A stretch of DNA of 64,000 nt from AP-15 sp963777435 (lineage in GTDB: Bacteria; Pseudomonadota; Alphaproteobacteria; ATCC43930; CGMCC-115725), in assembly GCA_963777435.1 (NCBI GenBank), contig CAVZQT010000003.1, forward strand, positions 2,170,001 through 2,234,000, given 5' to 3'. The translations under genes and the position numbers were made by a program. The notes below the pieces were generated by a model. It was not told the origin of the DNA, ran no database searches, and saw nothing but the letters and a program-made list of their open reading frames with translations. Every line of letters begins with the position of its first letter. Within the stretch, counting starts at the first letter, position 1. This document shows, one piece after another, positions 46,321 through 55,073 of the stretch.

Positions 46321-47675
46321 TCGAGACGCAGCGTGTCGTGCTGCTTGGCGAGCAGCCGGAGCAATCGGGCGACTACGTGCTCTATTGGATGCAGAATTCG
46401 CAGCGCGCCACGTTTAACCCAGCCCTCGAAACCGCAATCGAGGAGGCGAACAGGCGGCGGCTTCCAGTTCTGGTGGGCTTTGGACTGACTGAAGTTTATC
46501 CCGAGGCAAATGCGCGCCACTACGCCTTCATGCTCGAGGGGCTTGCCGAAACCGAACAGACGCTGCGAGCACGAGGGCTCGGCTTTGTCATACGCCGGGG
46601 CAGTCCCGCTGACGTCGCGATCGAACTCGCGCAGCGCGCTGCACTCGTGGTCTGCGACCGGGGCTATTTGCGGCCACAAAAGCAATGGCGCGATGAGGTT
46701 GCCCGTAAGGCGGGACGTCGCGTGCTGCAGGTCGAGGGCGATGTCGTCGTTCCGGTCGAGCTGGTCTCGACCAAGCCGGAGGTTGGCGCGCGAACGTTGC
46801 GCCCAAAGCTGTTGCGGCTGCGCGACGAATACCTGCGTCCACTACCTTTCAATCGGCCGCATGTCCCCGCCACCCAGCTCGGCATTGTCAGCGACGTCGA
46901 TCTTATCGACGTTCCGGCTCTCCTAGCCAATTTGCGCATTGACCATAGCGTTGCCCCCGTCGGGCAATTTCGCGGCGGCTATTCCGAGGCAAGACGGCGC
47001 CTCGATGAATTCATCGCACAACGGCTCGGGCAATATGTCGCTGAGCGGGCGCATCCTGCGGCGGCGCAGGTTTCCACGTTATCGCCCTATCTGCATTTCG
47101 GGCAAATCTCACCGGTCGAAATCGCGCTCACTGTGCGCGACGCGACGACGGCAAGCGAAAACCGTCTTACTTACCTCGAGGAGTTGATCGTTCGGCGGGA
47201 GCTGGCAATGAACTTTGTCAATACGACGCCCGACTACGATCGATACGAGTGCGTGCCGCAATGGGCCCGGCGGACTCTCGCCGACCACCGCCGCGACCAT
47301 CGTCCACAAGTTTATAGATACGAACAACTGGCTGCGGCGGACACCCACGATCCTTACTGGAATGCGGCGATGCGTGAGATGCTGGTCACCGGCTACATGC
47401 AAAACTACATGCGCATGTATTGGGGTAAAAAGGTATTGGAGTGGTCGGCAACACCCGAAGAGGGCTACGCGTCACTGGTGCGTCTCAATAATACGTTCTT
47501 TATTGATGGCCGTGATGCTAATTCCTACGCGAACGTCGGATGGATCTTTGGGTTGCACGATCGGCCGTGGCCGGAGCGGCCGATCTTTGGGAAGGTGCGC
47601 TCGATGACCGCGGCCGGCCTCGAACGAAAGACCGACATCGCGGCCTACGTTCGCAAAATGCGAGCGTTGAACTAG
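46317..47675 (+). CDS. phr: Class II deoxyribodipyrimidine photolyase
   Basis: A 452-residue CPD photolyase of class II. YVLYWMQNSQRATFNPALE near the N-terminus is diagnostic for class II. The FAD domain has YLHFGQISPVEIAL, ELIVRRELAMNFV, GYMQNYMRMYWGKKVLEW and the C-terminal NNTFFIDGRDANSYANVGWIFGLHDRPW. Light-driven repair of cyclobutane dimers is expected. GTG 46317 overlaps the stop of the FeS photolyase. Together the two cover both major UV lesions. Confidence 0.94.
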   Translation: MIETQRVVLLGEQPEQSGDYVLYWMQNSQRATFNPALETAIEEANRRRLPVLVGFGLTEVYPEANARHYAFMLEGLAETEQTLRARGLGFVIRRGSPADVAIELAQRAALVVCDRGYLRPQKQWRDEVARKAGRRVLQVEGDVVVPVELVSTKPEVGARTLRPKLLRLRDEYLRPLPFNRPHVPATQLGIVSDVDLIDVPALLANLRIDHSVAPVGQFRGGYSEARRRLDEFIAQRLGQYVAERAHPAAAQVSTLSPYLHFGQISPVEIALTVRDATTASENRLTYLEELIVRRELAMNFVNTTPDYDRYECVPQWARRTLADHRRDHRPQVYRYEQLAAADTHDPYWNAAMREMLVTGYMQNYMRMYWGKKVLEWSATPEEGYASLVRLNNTFFIDGRDANSYANVGWIFGLHDRPWPERPIFGKVRSMTAAGLERKTDIAAYVRKMRALN

Positions 47676-47696
47676 CCGTGACTGAGGCGGCAGACT

Positions 47697-48434
47697 TCAA
47701 TCCATGCGCGCCAATACCTGATCAAGCTTCGTAAAGAACTGCTGCCACCCGCCTTTGGCGCCCTGGTAGTATTGCGGCTGATCCGGCCGGAAGCCCGACT
47801 GCTCCATGCGCAGGTGGGTCCCCGTGCTCGTCGGGGTGAGAGTCCAAGTCACGACACTCTTAAGATCGTAGGCATTCCACGTGTAAGACAGCGTTTTGTT
47901 CGGCTCCACTGCCAAGACCTGACAGTCGACAATGCCCCAGTCTGCGCGAAGACTGAAACGGTGGTCCACGGCAGGCGTGAAATCGTTCTTCATCAGCCAC
48001 TCCTCGAGCAGGTGTGGTTGAGTGAGAGCGCGCCAGATCTTTTCCGGCGGATAAGGCATCTCACGCTCGACAACGACGGACAGCGCTTCACTGCCGGTGC
48101 CGGTATCAGTCATTGGTCCATCCTTTTCAGCAAGTTTTCGAGCTGGTCGAAATCGGCTCTGCCAGAACCCGGCCATTTGGCTTGTCCAGTCGATCAGGGG
48201 AGCAAGCGCGCCGAGCTGCGCGCTATAATGCGTCTGGCGACCTTCGTGGCGGTCGCGCACCAACCCGGCCTGCTTCAGAACCCCAAGATGCTTTGAGACG
48301 GCGGGTTGCGAGACCCCGGCGCGAGCCGTCAGGGCCCCGACGGTTTGCTCTCCTTTGCGGCAAAGCCGTTCGAAGAGAGCCCGCCTAGTCGGATCGGCCA
48401 ACGCCCTAAAAATGATGTCATGGGGGTCCGGCAT
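47697..48434 (-). CDS. ArsR-type regulator fused to an SRPBCC (AHSA1) domain
   Basis: A 245-residue fusion. Residues about 1-100 form an ArsR winged helix (IIFRALADPTRRALFERLCRKGE, AGVSQPAVSKHLGVLKQAGLV). Residues about 118-245 form an AHSA1/SRPBCC lipid-binding-like domain (EREMPYPPEKIWRALTQPHLLEEWLM). These are usually two adjacent genes; here one frame spans both, with an internal Met (PMTDTG) at the junction. It lies five bases after the DUF1801 stop, in the same operon. It probably regulates its own operon via the palindrome at 48931-48954. Confidence 0.87.
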   Translation of the reverse strand: MPDPHDIIFRALADPTRRALFERLCRKGEQTVGALTARAGVSQPAVSKHLGVLKQAGLVRDRHEGRQTHYSAQLGALAPLIDWTSQMAGFWQSRFRPARKLAEKDGPMTDTGTGSEALSVVVEREMPYPPEKIWRALTQPHLLEEWLMKNDFTPAVDHRFSLRADWGIVDCQVLAVEPNKTLSYTWNAYDLKSVVTWTLTPTSTGTHLRMEQSGFRPDQPQYYQGAKGGWQQFFTKLDQVLARMD

Positions 48435-48439
48435 CTCGA

Positions 48440-48844
48440 TCAGCGGTTGGCTTTGGCCGTGGACTTGTTCAGGCTCACGGCGGCGCGCACGAGATCCTTC
48501 AATGCCTCTTCGTCTATTTTCGCGCCCTCGCAGAAGTCGATGGCGCGTCTCGTGTTCCCGTCAAGACCGGAGTTGAAGAGGCCCGAAGGATCCTTGAGCG
48601 CCGCCCCTTTGGCGAAGGTCATCTTGACGACCTTCTTGTACGTCTCGCCGGTGCAGATCAATCCGTCGTGCGACCACACCGGAACGCCTCGCCACTTCCA
48701 TTCCTCGACCACTTCGGGATCAGCCTCCTTGACCAAGGTGCGGAGCCGGCTGAGCATCACGCCCCGCCAGTCGCCTAGCTCCTTGATTCTCGCGTCTATC
48801 AGCTGAGAAGGAGACTTGCTTTCCTGGAAGCCGTTCTTTTCCAC
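48440..48844 (-). CDS. DUF1801 domain protein
   Basis: A 134-residue DUF1801/YdhG-like protein. The pattern includes RLRTLVKEADPEVVEEWKWRGVPVWSHDGLICTGETYKKVVKMTFAKGA and ALKDLVRAAVSLNK. The fold is a small iron-transport-associated-like barrel of unknown function. It is the first gene of an operon with the ArsR-SRPBCC fusion, and the candidate operator lies about 90 bases upstream. Confidence 0.87.
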   Translation of the reverse strand: MEKNGFQESKSPSQLIDARIKELGDWRGVMLSRLRTLVKEADPEVVEEWKWRGVPVWSHDGLICTGETYKKVVKMTFAKGAALKDPSGLFNSGLDGNTRRAIDFCEGAKIDEEALKDLVRAAVSLNKSTAKANR

Positions 48845-49222
48845 GCCCGTTCTCCTCCTTAGTCCCGACGCTTTGATACAGGGGGGTCATCGCCACGAGC
48901 CGCCGAACCGGATCGGCGGGAGCCTTTGCAATTGATAACCAATTGGCTATCAATCTACTCATAACCGTTCAGCTAGTGTAAGTCAAGGGGAAACGCTGAT
49001 GGGCACAATCCGGGGCGCGATGCTTTAAAGGACAGCCCCGGATACCGATACCTCGTTGGTTATGTAACATCGCTGTTCGATCATACGCGATCGCGGCAGC
49101 GTGATGACGCGGGTTTGTCTTACCGCGATCTGCAGATGCCGACGCTGTGCAACGTTATAAAACCAGGGCCTAAAGTTTTACGCCGATCCCTCGGAGGAAA
49201 GCCTGGTCTGATAAACTCAGGG
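48845..49222. other. Intergenic region with operator, no gene
   Basis: A 378-base region between the DUF1801 start and the egtD stop. Its only recognised feature is the palindrome at 48931-48954. It has no credible reading frame of its own. Confidence 0.5.
48931..48954. promoter_or_regulatory. Candidate ArsR-type operator (24-bp palindrome)
   Basis: ATTGATAACCAATTGGCTAT followed by CAAT matches its own reverse complement at 22 of 24 positions (mismatched pair at positions 8 and 17). AACCAATTGG cores of this kind are typical targets of ArsR/SRPBCC-neighbour regulators. It sits upstream of the DUF1801/ArsR-SRPBCC operon, so autoregulation is inferred. Confidence 0.6.
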
Positions 49223-50191
49223 TCAGCGCAACCGAAAATAGTGGACGCTGAACAGCTCGGCGGGATCGGTCCAGGTGTCGACCGGGCGAAACCCGGCACC
49301 TGCCGCCAAGCTGCGAAACTCGCCGACCGAGTATTTGTAGGAATATTCGGTGTGGATCAGCTCGCCGGCGGCGAAATCAAACCGCTGCCCGGCGATGCTC
49401 GCGTGCTGGTCGGCAAGGCTGCGGATATAGATTTCGACCCGGCCGTTGGTCTCGCTGTAAAACGCATAATGTTCAAACGCGTCGAGGTCGAGGTCGCCAT
49501 TGAGTTCGCGATTGATCCGCTCAAACAAATTCAGATTAAAAGCGGCGGTAACCCCCGTCCGGTCATTGTAGGCGGCGTCGAGGATCGACGTATCCTTTTT
49601 AAGATCGACGCCGATCAGCATTTCGCCGCCGGGGCCGAGTATTTGAGCGCAGTTGGCGAGGAACCGCGCGGCGGCTTCGGGTTCGAAGTTGCCGATCGTC
49701 GAGCCTGGGAAAAACCCGATACGCTTCCCGGCGGGCCCGGGCAAAGCTGGCAGCGCAAACGGACCGGTGTAATCGGCGCACACGGCAATGATCGCCAGCT
49801 CGGGAAAGTCCTCTGCCAAAGAAGCCGCCGCCTCACGCAAGTGTTCGCGCGAAATATCGACCGGCACATAGGCTACGGGCCGGTCTAGCGCCTGCAGCAG
49901 AATACGGGCCTTATGGCTGGCACCGCTGCCGAATTCGACGATCCGAGAATATACGCCCATTTGGGCTGCGATATCTTCGGCATTCTCCTCGAGAATGCCG
50001 ATCTCGGTGCGGGTCGGGTAATATTCAGGGAGCCGGCAGATTTCTTCGAACAGCGCCGAGCCGCGTTCATCGTAAAAGAATTTACAAGGGAGGGCTTTCC
50101 GCCGACGGGAAAGACCGTTCAGGACAGCGTCACGGAAACTCTCCTCACCGGGCGCCAAATCATGAAAGGCGAAGCGTGCTTCATCCCGCAT
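49223..50191 (-). CDS. egtD: L-histidine N-alpha-methyltransferase EgtD
   Basis: A 322-residue EgtD. It trimethylates histidine to hercynine with SAM, the first step of ergothioneine synthesis. The Rossmann SAM site is RIVEFGSGASHKARILL, and RIGFFPGSTIGNFEPEAA and NLNLFERINRELNGD are family blocks. The ATG at 50191 overlaps the egtB stop by one base (TGATG); a TTG start at 50194 is also possible. It is coupled to egtB. No egtC or egtE gene is adjacent. Confidence 0.95.
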   Translation of the reverse strand: MRDEARFAFHDLAPGEESFRDAVLNGLSRRRKALPCKFFYDERGSALFEEICRLPEYYPTRTEIGILEENAEDIAAQMGVYSRIVEFGSGASHKARILLQALDRPVAYVPVDISREHLREAAASLAEDFPELAIIAVCADYTGPFALPALPGPAGKRIGFFPGSTIGNFEPEAAARFLANCAQILGPGGEMLIGVDLKKDTSILDAAYNDRTGVTAAFNLNLFERINRELNGDLDLDAFEHYAFYSETNGRVEIYIRSLADQHASIAGQRFDFAAGELIHTEYSYKYSVGEFRSLAAGAGFRPVDTWTDPAELFSVHYFRLR

Positions 50192-51495
50192 CAACTGTCC
50201 TCCGCAAGCCGCAGCCCGGCGAAAGCCCAGCGCGCCGAGGGCGGAAAGAAATTACGATAAGTCGCTCGCGTGTGCCCCGCCGGGGTGACGGCAGCGCCGC
50301 CCCGCAATACCATCTGGCTACACATAAATTTCCCGTTGTATTCGCCGATTGCACCCGTGGGGGCGCGAAAACGCGGATAGGGGATATAGGAACTCGCCGT
50401 CCATTCCCAAACATCGCCGAACATCTGCCGCGGCCGCGCGGTGGCGTCAGCCTCAGTGTGCGCCGCAAGCTCCGCCGCCGGATGGAAATAGCCGCGGTCG
50501 GCGAAGTTGCCTACTATAGGAATGCCCTCGGCCGCAAACTCCCATTCCGCCTCGGTCGGCAGCCGCTTGCCGGCCCATTTGGCATAGGCTTCGGCTTCGA
50601 AATAGCTGACGTGACAGATGGGTTCGGCCGGGTTCAGGCGGCGCAGACCGCTAAGGGTAAAAATCGACCAAACACCATCCACGCGTCGCCAATAAAGCGG
50701 CGCCTCCCATGCTTCGGCACGTATGGTCGCCCACCCGTCCGAAAGCCAGAATTCGGGCCGCTGATAGCCGCCGGCTTCGATAAAATCGAGGTATTCGCCG
50801 CAGGTCACTGGACGGGTTGCCAGGCGGAACGGCTCAAGCCAGACCTTATGGCGCGGGGTCTCGTTATCAAAGGCGAAACCATTTCCGCGGTGGCCAATCT
50901 CGACCAGCCCGCCGGCGAAATCGATCCAGTCCAGCGCTGCGGCAGGCGCCGCGATCTGCGGCTGCGGCGCCTGATAGGCGGGGAGCAGTGGGTTGATCGA
51001 AAAGACATGTTTGATGTCCATCAAGATCAGCTCTTGATGCTGCTGCTCGTGGTGCAGCCCTAGTTCGATCAGCGGCGCCGCCTCTTCCCACACCGGTTCG
51101 GGAGTGTGCTCGACAAAGCGCGCTATTGCCGCACCGACATGGTCGCGATAAGCGCCGATGACATCAACGGTCGGCCGTGACAGCAACCCGCGCTCCGGCC
51201 GCGGATGACGCGGACCGGCCGCCTCATAGTACGAATTGAACAAATAGGCGAAGGCCGGGTCGAAAACTCGATAGCTGGGATCGAACCGGTTCAGGATAAA
51301 CGTTTCGAAGAACCATGTCGTGTGCGCCAGATGCCACTTGGTCGGACTGACATCCGGCATCGATTGGACCGATTGATCCTCGGCCGTCAGGTTTGCGGCA
51401 AGCGCTTCACTGTCATGGCGGACAGCTTCAAACCTCTCGAGCGCGATATGGCGATCGGGATTATCTTTTTGTTGGAGCAGGCTACGATCAGACAC
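50191..51495 (-). CDS. egtB: Ergothioneine biosynthesis protein EgtB
   Basis: A 434-residue EgtB sulfoxide synthase, a non-haem iron oxygenase that joins hercynine to a thiol. The N-terminal DinB-like domain has the iron ligands in HLAHTTWFFETF and LGLHHEQQHQELILMD. The C-terminal formylglycine-generating-enzyme-like domain has PVTCGEYLDFI, RLPTEAEWEFAA, FGDVWEWTASSY and the end AFAGLRLA. GTG 51495 follows GGGGGA. It precedes and overlaps egtD. Confidence 0.95.
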   Translation of the reverse strand: MSDRSLLQQKDNPDRHIALERFEAVRHDSEALAANLTAEDQSVQSMPDVSPTKWHLAHTTWFFETFILNRFDPSYRVFDPAFAYLFNSYYEAAGPRHPRPERGLLSRPTVDVIGAYRDHVGAAIARFVEHTPEPVWEEAAPLIELGLHHEQQHQELILMDIKHVFSINPLLPAYQAPQPQIAAPAAALDWIDFAGGLVEIGHRGNGFAFDNETPRHKVWLEPFRLATRPVTCGEYLDFIEAGGYQRPEFWLSDGWATIRAEAWEAPLYWRRVDGVWSIFTLSGLRRLNPAEPICHVSYFEAEAYAKWAGKRLPTEAEWEFAAEGIPIVGNFADRGYFHPAAELAAHTEADATARPRQMFGDVWEWTASSYIPYPRFRAPTGAIGEYNGKFMCSQMVLRGGAAVTPAGHTRATYRNFFPPSARWAFAGLRLAEDS

Positions 51496-51535
51496 AGGGT
51501 CCCCCAGGGCATCTTGTTGTTGCTATGAACGCTCC

Positions 51536-53044
51536 CTATCCGGGTTCGTTTCGACCGTCGAGATAGCGGAGCCGCAAGTGGCGTTCAAAGCTCGCCACAT
51601 CCAACGGCCGGCCAGTCGCGCTCTCGACCAACTCGGCCGTCGACATCAGCGATCCTTGACTATGCACCCGCTCGCGCAGCCAGGCGAAGAGCGGCTGAAA
51701 CTCGCCACCCGCGATCAATTCGGGCAAGTCGGGAATGGCTTCACGGACGGCTTCGAACAATTGCGCGGCGATCATCGCGCCAAGCGTGTAGGTAGGAAAA
51801 TAGCCCCACGAGCCGTCAAACCAATGGATATCCTGCAGGCAGCCGTCACGGTCGGTGTCGGGTGCGATGCCGAGCAGTTTGCGCAATTCTTCGGCCCAGG
51901 CGCCCGGCAGATCTCGCACCTCCAGATCGCCCGCCAACATCGCCTGTTCGAGACGGTAGCGCAGGATGACGTGGGTGGGGTACGTGACCTCGTCGGCATC
52001 AACCCGGATCAGGCTGCGGCGAACCCGGATCTGGCGGCTGTACAATGCCTCCGGAGTCCAAGCGGGGCTGTCACCGCCAAAGACTTCGCGCAGCACAGGT
52101 GCGGCAAACCTGGCAAAAGCGAGGCTGCGGCAGACTTGCATTTCGAGCAGCAGGGATTGGCTTTCATGGATCGCCATACCGCGAGCCGCGCCGACCGGCT
52201 GCAACCGCCACTCGGCCGGCAGGTTGCGCTTGTAAAGCGCGTGTCCGGTCTCGTGCAGGACGCCCATCAGCGCCTTTGAAAAATCGCGCACGTCATAGCG
52301 GGTTGTGATGCGCACATCGTCCGGCGCGCCGCTGCAAAACGGGTGGGCGCTGATATCGAGCCGGCCGTGCGCGAAGTCGAACCCGACCGCCGTCATCAGC
52401 CGCTCGGCGGCCCGCCGTTGCGCCGCGACCGGGAACGGGCCCGGGGGATCGGCCGGCGCCGTCATTGCGGCCTGGCGCTCGATGATTGCTTCGATCAGAT
52501 TGGGCAGAAAGGCAGCGAGTTGATCAAACAAGCGGTCGATGATTGCTACCGAACCGCCCGGCTCGTAGCGGTCGAGGAGTGCCTCGAAGGGCTCGACGCG
52601 CAGGGTCTCGGCCTTGGCTTGGGCGACTTCGCGCTGCAGCCGCAGCATTTCTTCGAGCGAGGGTCGCACCGCGGCGAAATCGTTGGCCGGCCGTGCCTTG
52701 CGCCAAACCGATTCGCATTCGGCGGAGATGCGCGCAACCGCCTCAACGAGATCGCCCGGAACGGCAACCGCATGATTGCGGCGGCGCCGCATCTCGCGAA
52801 GATTGCCTAATTGCCAGCTGTCGAGCGTGTCGCGTTCACCCTCGGCGGCGTCGAGCAAATCACCGAGCCCGGCGCCGGTCAGCTGCTGGTGCGCGAGCAG
52901 GCTCAAGGTCGCCAGCTGTTCCGCTCGGGTGGTGGCCCCACCAGCCGGCATCATCGTGGCGCTGTCCCAATTGAGGACGCCGATCGCCTCTTCGAGCGCG
53001 CCCACTTGGCGAAATCGACTTTCCAACTCGTGATAAGCGGTCAC
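51536..53044 (-). CDS. Carboxypeptidase M32
   Basis: A 502-residue M32 (thermostable carboxypeptidase 1/Taq) metallopeptidase. The zinc motif is GVLHETGHALYKR with the third ligand region AIHESQSLLLEMQV. DVRITTRYD and IRVDADEVTYPTHVILRY are diagnostic. GTG 53044 is chosen as start because it overlaps the SURF1 TGA (GTGA); the frame extends upstream only as SURF1 antisense-free overlap. It removes C-terminal amino acids in the cytoplasm. Its coupling to the oxidase operon is unusual. Confidence 0.9.
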   Translation of the reverse strand: MTAYHELESRFRQVGALEEAIGVLNWDSATMMPAGGATTRAEQLATLSLLAHQQLTGAGLGDLLDAAEGERDTLDSWQLGNLREMRRRRNHAVAVPGDLVEAVARISAECESVWRKARPANDFAAVRPSLEEMLRLQREVAQAKAETLRVEPFEALLDRYEPGGSVAIIDRLFDQLAAFLPNLIEAIIERQAAMTAPADPPGPFPVAAQRRAAERLMTAVGFDFAHGRLDISAHPFCSGAPDDVRITTRYDVRDFSKALMGVLHETGHALYKRNLPAEWRLQPVGAARGMAIHESQSLLLEMQVCRSLAFARFAAPVLREVFGGDSPAWTPEALYSRQIRVRRSLIRVDADEVTYPTHVILRYRLEQAMLAGDLEVRDLPGAWAEELRKLLGIAPDTDRDGCLQDIHWFDGSWGYFPTYTLGAMIAAQLFEAVREAIPDLPELIAGGEFQPLFAWLRERVHSQGSLMSTAELVESATGRPLDVASFERHLRLRYLDGRNEPG

Positions 53045-53754
53045 CGAGACCCCGCGCTGCGACGTTGAGAGACGACATAGATGACGATCATTGCAATCGC
53101 TAGGGAAAACCACGTGATGGCGTATTCCAGATGGTCGTTGGGAAGCGCCAGCCGGGTGACGCCGCCTTTTGGCCAGCCGCCGGGATTGGGGGTCGCGTCG
53201 GCATCAATATAAAAGGCCGCAACGTGATCGAGCTTGTCGGCCGCCGCCATCGCCGGCAGATCGGGCCAGAACCAGTAATTCAGATCGGGGCGGTTGTCGG
53301 GCAGAAACAAGTTCGGCCGTGCTTTGGGCGGCAGCCGCAGCAGACCCTCAATGCGTACGGGTCCTGTTGGCTCACCCGCTTGCCGCTTGGCGCGGTCCCT
53401 GAGTTCGGCGGGAATAAAGCCGCGATTGACAAATACGATACGACCGCTCGCCTCGCGCAGCGGGGTCAGAATCTGGTAACCGTTGATCCCGCCCTCCGAG
53501 GTCGCGCCCAGAAAGATTTCCTTGTCGTTGAGAAAGACGCCTTGGGCGGTGACATGGCGGAATTCCATTCCGCGCGCCACGGCCTCGTCCTGCGGCGCCG
53601 GGACGGCGGGTGCAGCGACCCCAGCGGCGCGTTCGGCGATCAGACCTTCTTTCCAGTGCAGCCGCTGGATTTGCCATACCCCGAGACCAAGGCACAACGC
53701 CACGATCGAAGCCGCGAAGACGGATGGCCAGAATTGCGGACGGAACCCAATCAT
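53041..53754 (-). CDS. SURF1 family cytochrome oxidase assembly protein
   Basis: A 237-residue SURF1 (Shy1) protein needed for haem a insertion in cytochrome aa3 oxidase. It has two transmembrane helices, one at each end (WPSVFAASIVALCLGLGVWQ and YAITWFSLAIAMIVIYVVS), and the family stretches LGVWQIQRLHWKE and RIVFVNRGFIPAELRD. It is downstream of DUF983 in the oxidase operon and its stop overlaps the M32 peptidase start. Confidence 0.93.
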   Translation of the reverse strand: MIGFRPQFWPSVFAASIVALCLGLGVWQIQRLHWKEGLIAERAAGVAAPAVPAPQDEAVARGMEFRHVTAQGVFLNDKEIFLGATSEGGINGYQILTPLREASGRIVFVNRGFIPAELRDRAKRQAGEPTGPVRIEGLLRLPPKARPNLFLPDNRPDLNYWFWPDLPAMAAADKLDHVAAFYIDADATPNPGGWPKGGVTRLALPNDHLEYAITWFSLAIAMIVIYVVSQRRSAGSR

Positions 53755-53767
53755 GGCCGCAAAGCGC

Positions 53768-54169
53768 TCAGGGCTGGGATGATATGCCTAACAGCCGATG
53801 GCGGTATTGGAGCGCGATCAAACCTGCTTTGAACGGCCGCAGCATCGCGATCGAGCCGCACAGAATGAATGGTGTCCACAACACCAGATGGACACAGATC
53901 GGCGGCGAGAATTCGATTTCGACGATCGCCGCCAAGGCGACGACGATCAGACCGAGCAGCAGGATCACGAACACCGCCGGGCCGTCGCCGGCGTCCTGCG
54001 CGGATAGGTCGAGCCCGCAGACCTCACACGCCGCCTGTACCCTCAGCAAGCCATCAAATAGATGTCCGCGGCCGCAGCGCGGGCAGCGACACAGCAGCGC
54101 CGCCCGCAGCCATGGAACGCTAGGATAACCGGCGACGCTGTCGCGCTCTGCAATCAAAACCGAAAGCAA
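53768..54169 (-). CDS. DUF983 family protein
   Basis: A ~133-residue membrane protein with a zinc-ribbon-like CRCPRCGRGHLFDG...CEVCGLDL segment and two C-terminal helices (VFVILLLGLIVVALAAIVEIEF and VLWTPFILCGSIAMLR). DUF983 is regularly found between coxC and SURF1 in alphaproteobacteria, suggesting a part in oxidase assembly. The start is uncertain: TTG 54169 or a later TTG. Confidence 0.87.
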   Translation of the reverse strand: MLSVLIAERDSVAGYPSVPWLRAALLCRCPRCGRGHLFDGLLRVQAACEVCGLDLSAQDAGDGPAVFVILLLGLIVVALAAIVEIEFSPPICVHLVLWTPFILCGSIAMLRPFKAGLIALQYRHRLLGISSQP

Positions 54170-54175
54170 TCCTCG

Positions 54176-55054
54176 TCAGCCGCCCGCTGGCCCCTCAAGC
54201 GCGGAGGCGCCCGCACCACCCCACCAATAGATGCAGATAAACAGGAAAAGCCAGACGACGTCGACAAAATGCCAGTACCACGCCGCCGCCTCGAAGCCGA
54301 AATGATGATCGGGCTTGAAGTGGCCGAGCCAGGCGCGCACTAGGCAGACGATCAGGAACGTCGTCCCGATGATGACGTGGAAACCGTGAAAACCGGTAGC
54401 CATAAAGAATGTCGACGGGAAAATCCCGCCGGTAAACGGGAACGCGGCGTGGCTGTATTCGTAGGCTTGGACCGAGGTAAAGCACAGGCCAAGAAAAACC
54501 GTCACTGCCAGTCCGCGCAGCAGGCCGCTGCGATCGCCCTCGAGCAGCGAATGATGCGCCCAAGTGACCGTGGTCCCCGACAACAGCAAAATCAGCGTGT
54601 TCAAAAACGGGAATTCAAACGGATCGAATGGATGAATCCCTTTGGGCGGCCAGACCCCGCCGACCGGAAACAGGCTCGACGAAAAGAAAGCCCAGAAAAA
54701 GGCGACGAAGAACATCACCTCGGAGGCAATAAACAACGCCATGCCGTAACGCATGCCGAGTTGCACGACCGGCGTGTGATAGCCCTGGAAGGTTGCTTCG
54801 CGGATCACATCGCGCCACCACACCGCCATCACCCCTAGCACCGCCAGGAGGCCCACGATCAACAGCGCCCAGCCATGGCCGTGCATATAGAGGACAGCGC
54901 CGCCGAACAGCACCCCGGCGGCGACCGCGCCGAGGATCGGCCACGGGCTGGGATCGACAAGATGATAGGGATGCTTGGGGGCATGCGCGGCGTCGATCGC
55001 ATGCGGGGTCGCAGCCAAGGGGGGCACACCGTGTGCCGCGTGGGTTTCGCTCAT
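54176..55054 (-). CDS. ctaE: Cytochrome c oxidase subunit III
   Basis: A 292-residue subunit III with seven helices. Marks are HPYHLVDPSPWPILGAVAAG, GMRYGMALFIASEVMFFVAFFWAFFSSSLFP, WPPKGIHPFDPFEFPFLNTLILL and the C-terminal FGFEAAAWYWHFVDVVWLFLFICIYWWG. It stabilises the aa3 oxidase core. It is located between ctaG and DUF983. Confidence 0.97.
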   Translation of the reverse strand: MSETHAAHGVPPLAATPHAIDAAHAPKHPYHLVDPSPWPILGAVAAGVLFGGAVLYMHGHGWALLIVGLLAVLGVMAVWWRDVIREATFQGYHTPVVQLGMRYGMALFIASEVMFFVAFFWAFFSSSLFPVGGVWPPKGIHPFDPFEFPFLNTLILLLSGTTVTWAHHSLLEGDRSGLLRGLAVTVFLGLCFTSVQAYEYSHAAFPFTGGIFPSTFFMATGFHGFHVIIGTTFLIVCLVRAWLGHFKPDHHFGFEAAAWYWHFVDVVWLFLFICIYWWGGAGASALEGPAGG

Positions 55055-55073
55055 GGGCTGGGGCCTCGAATGA

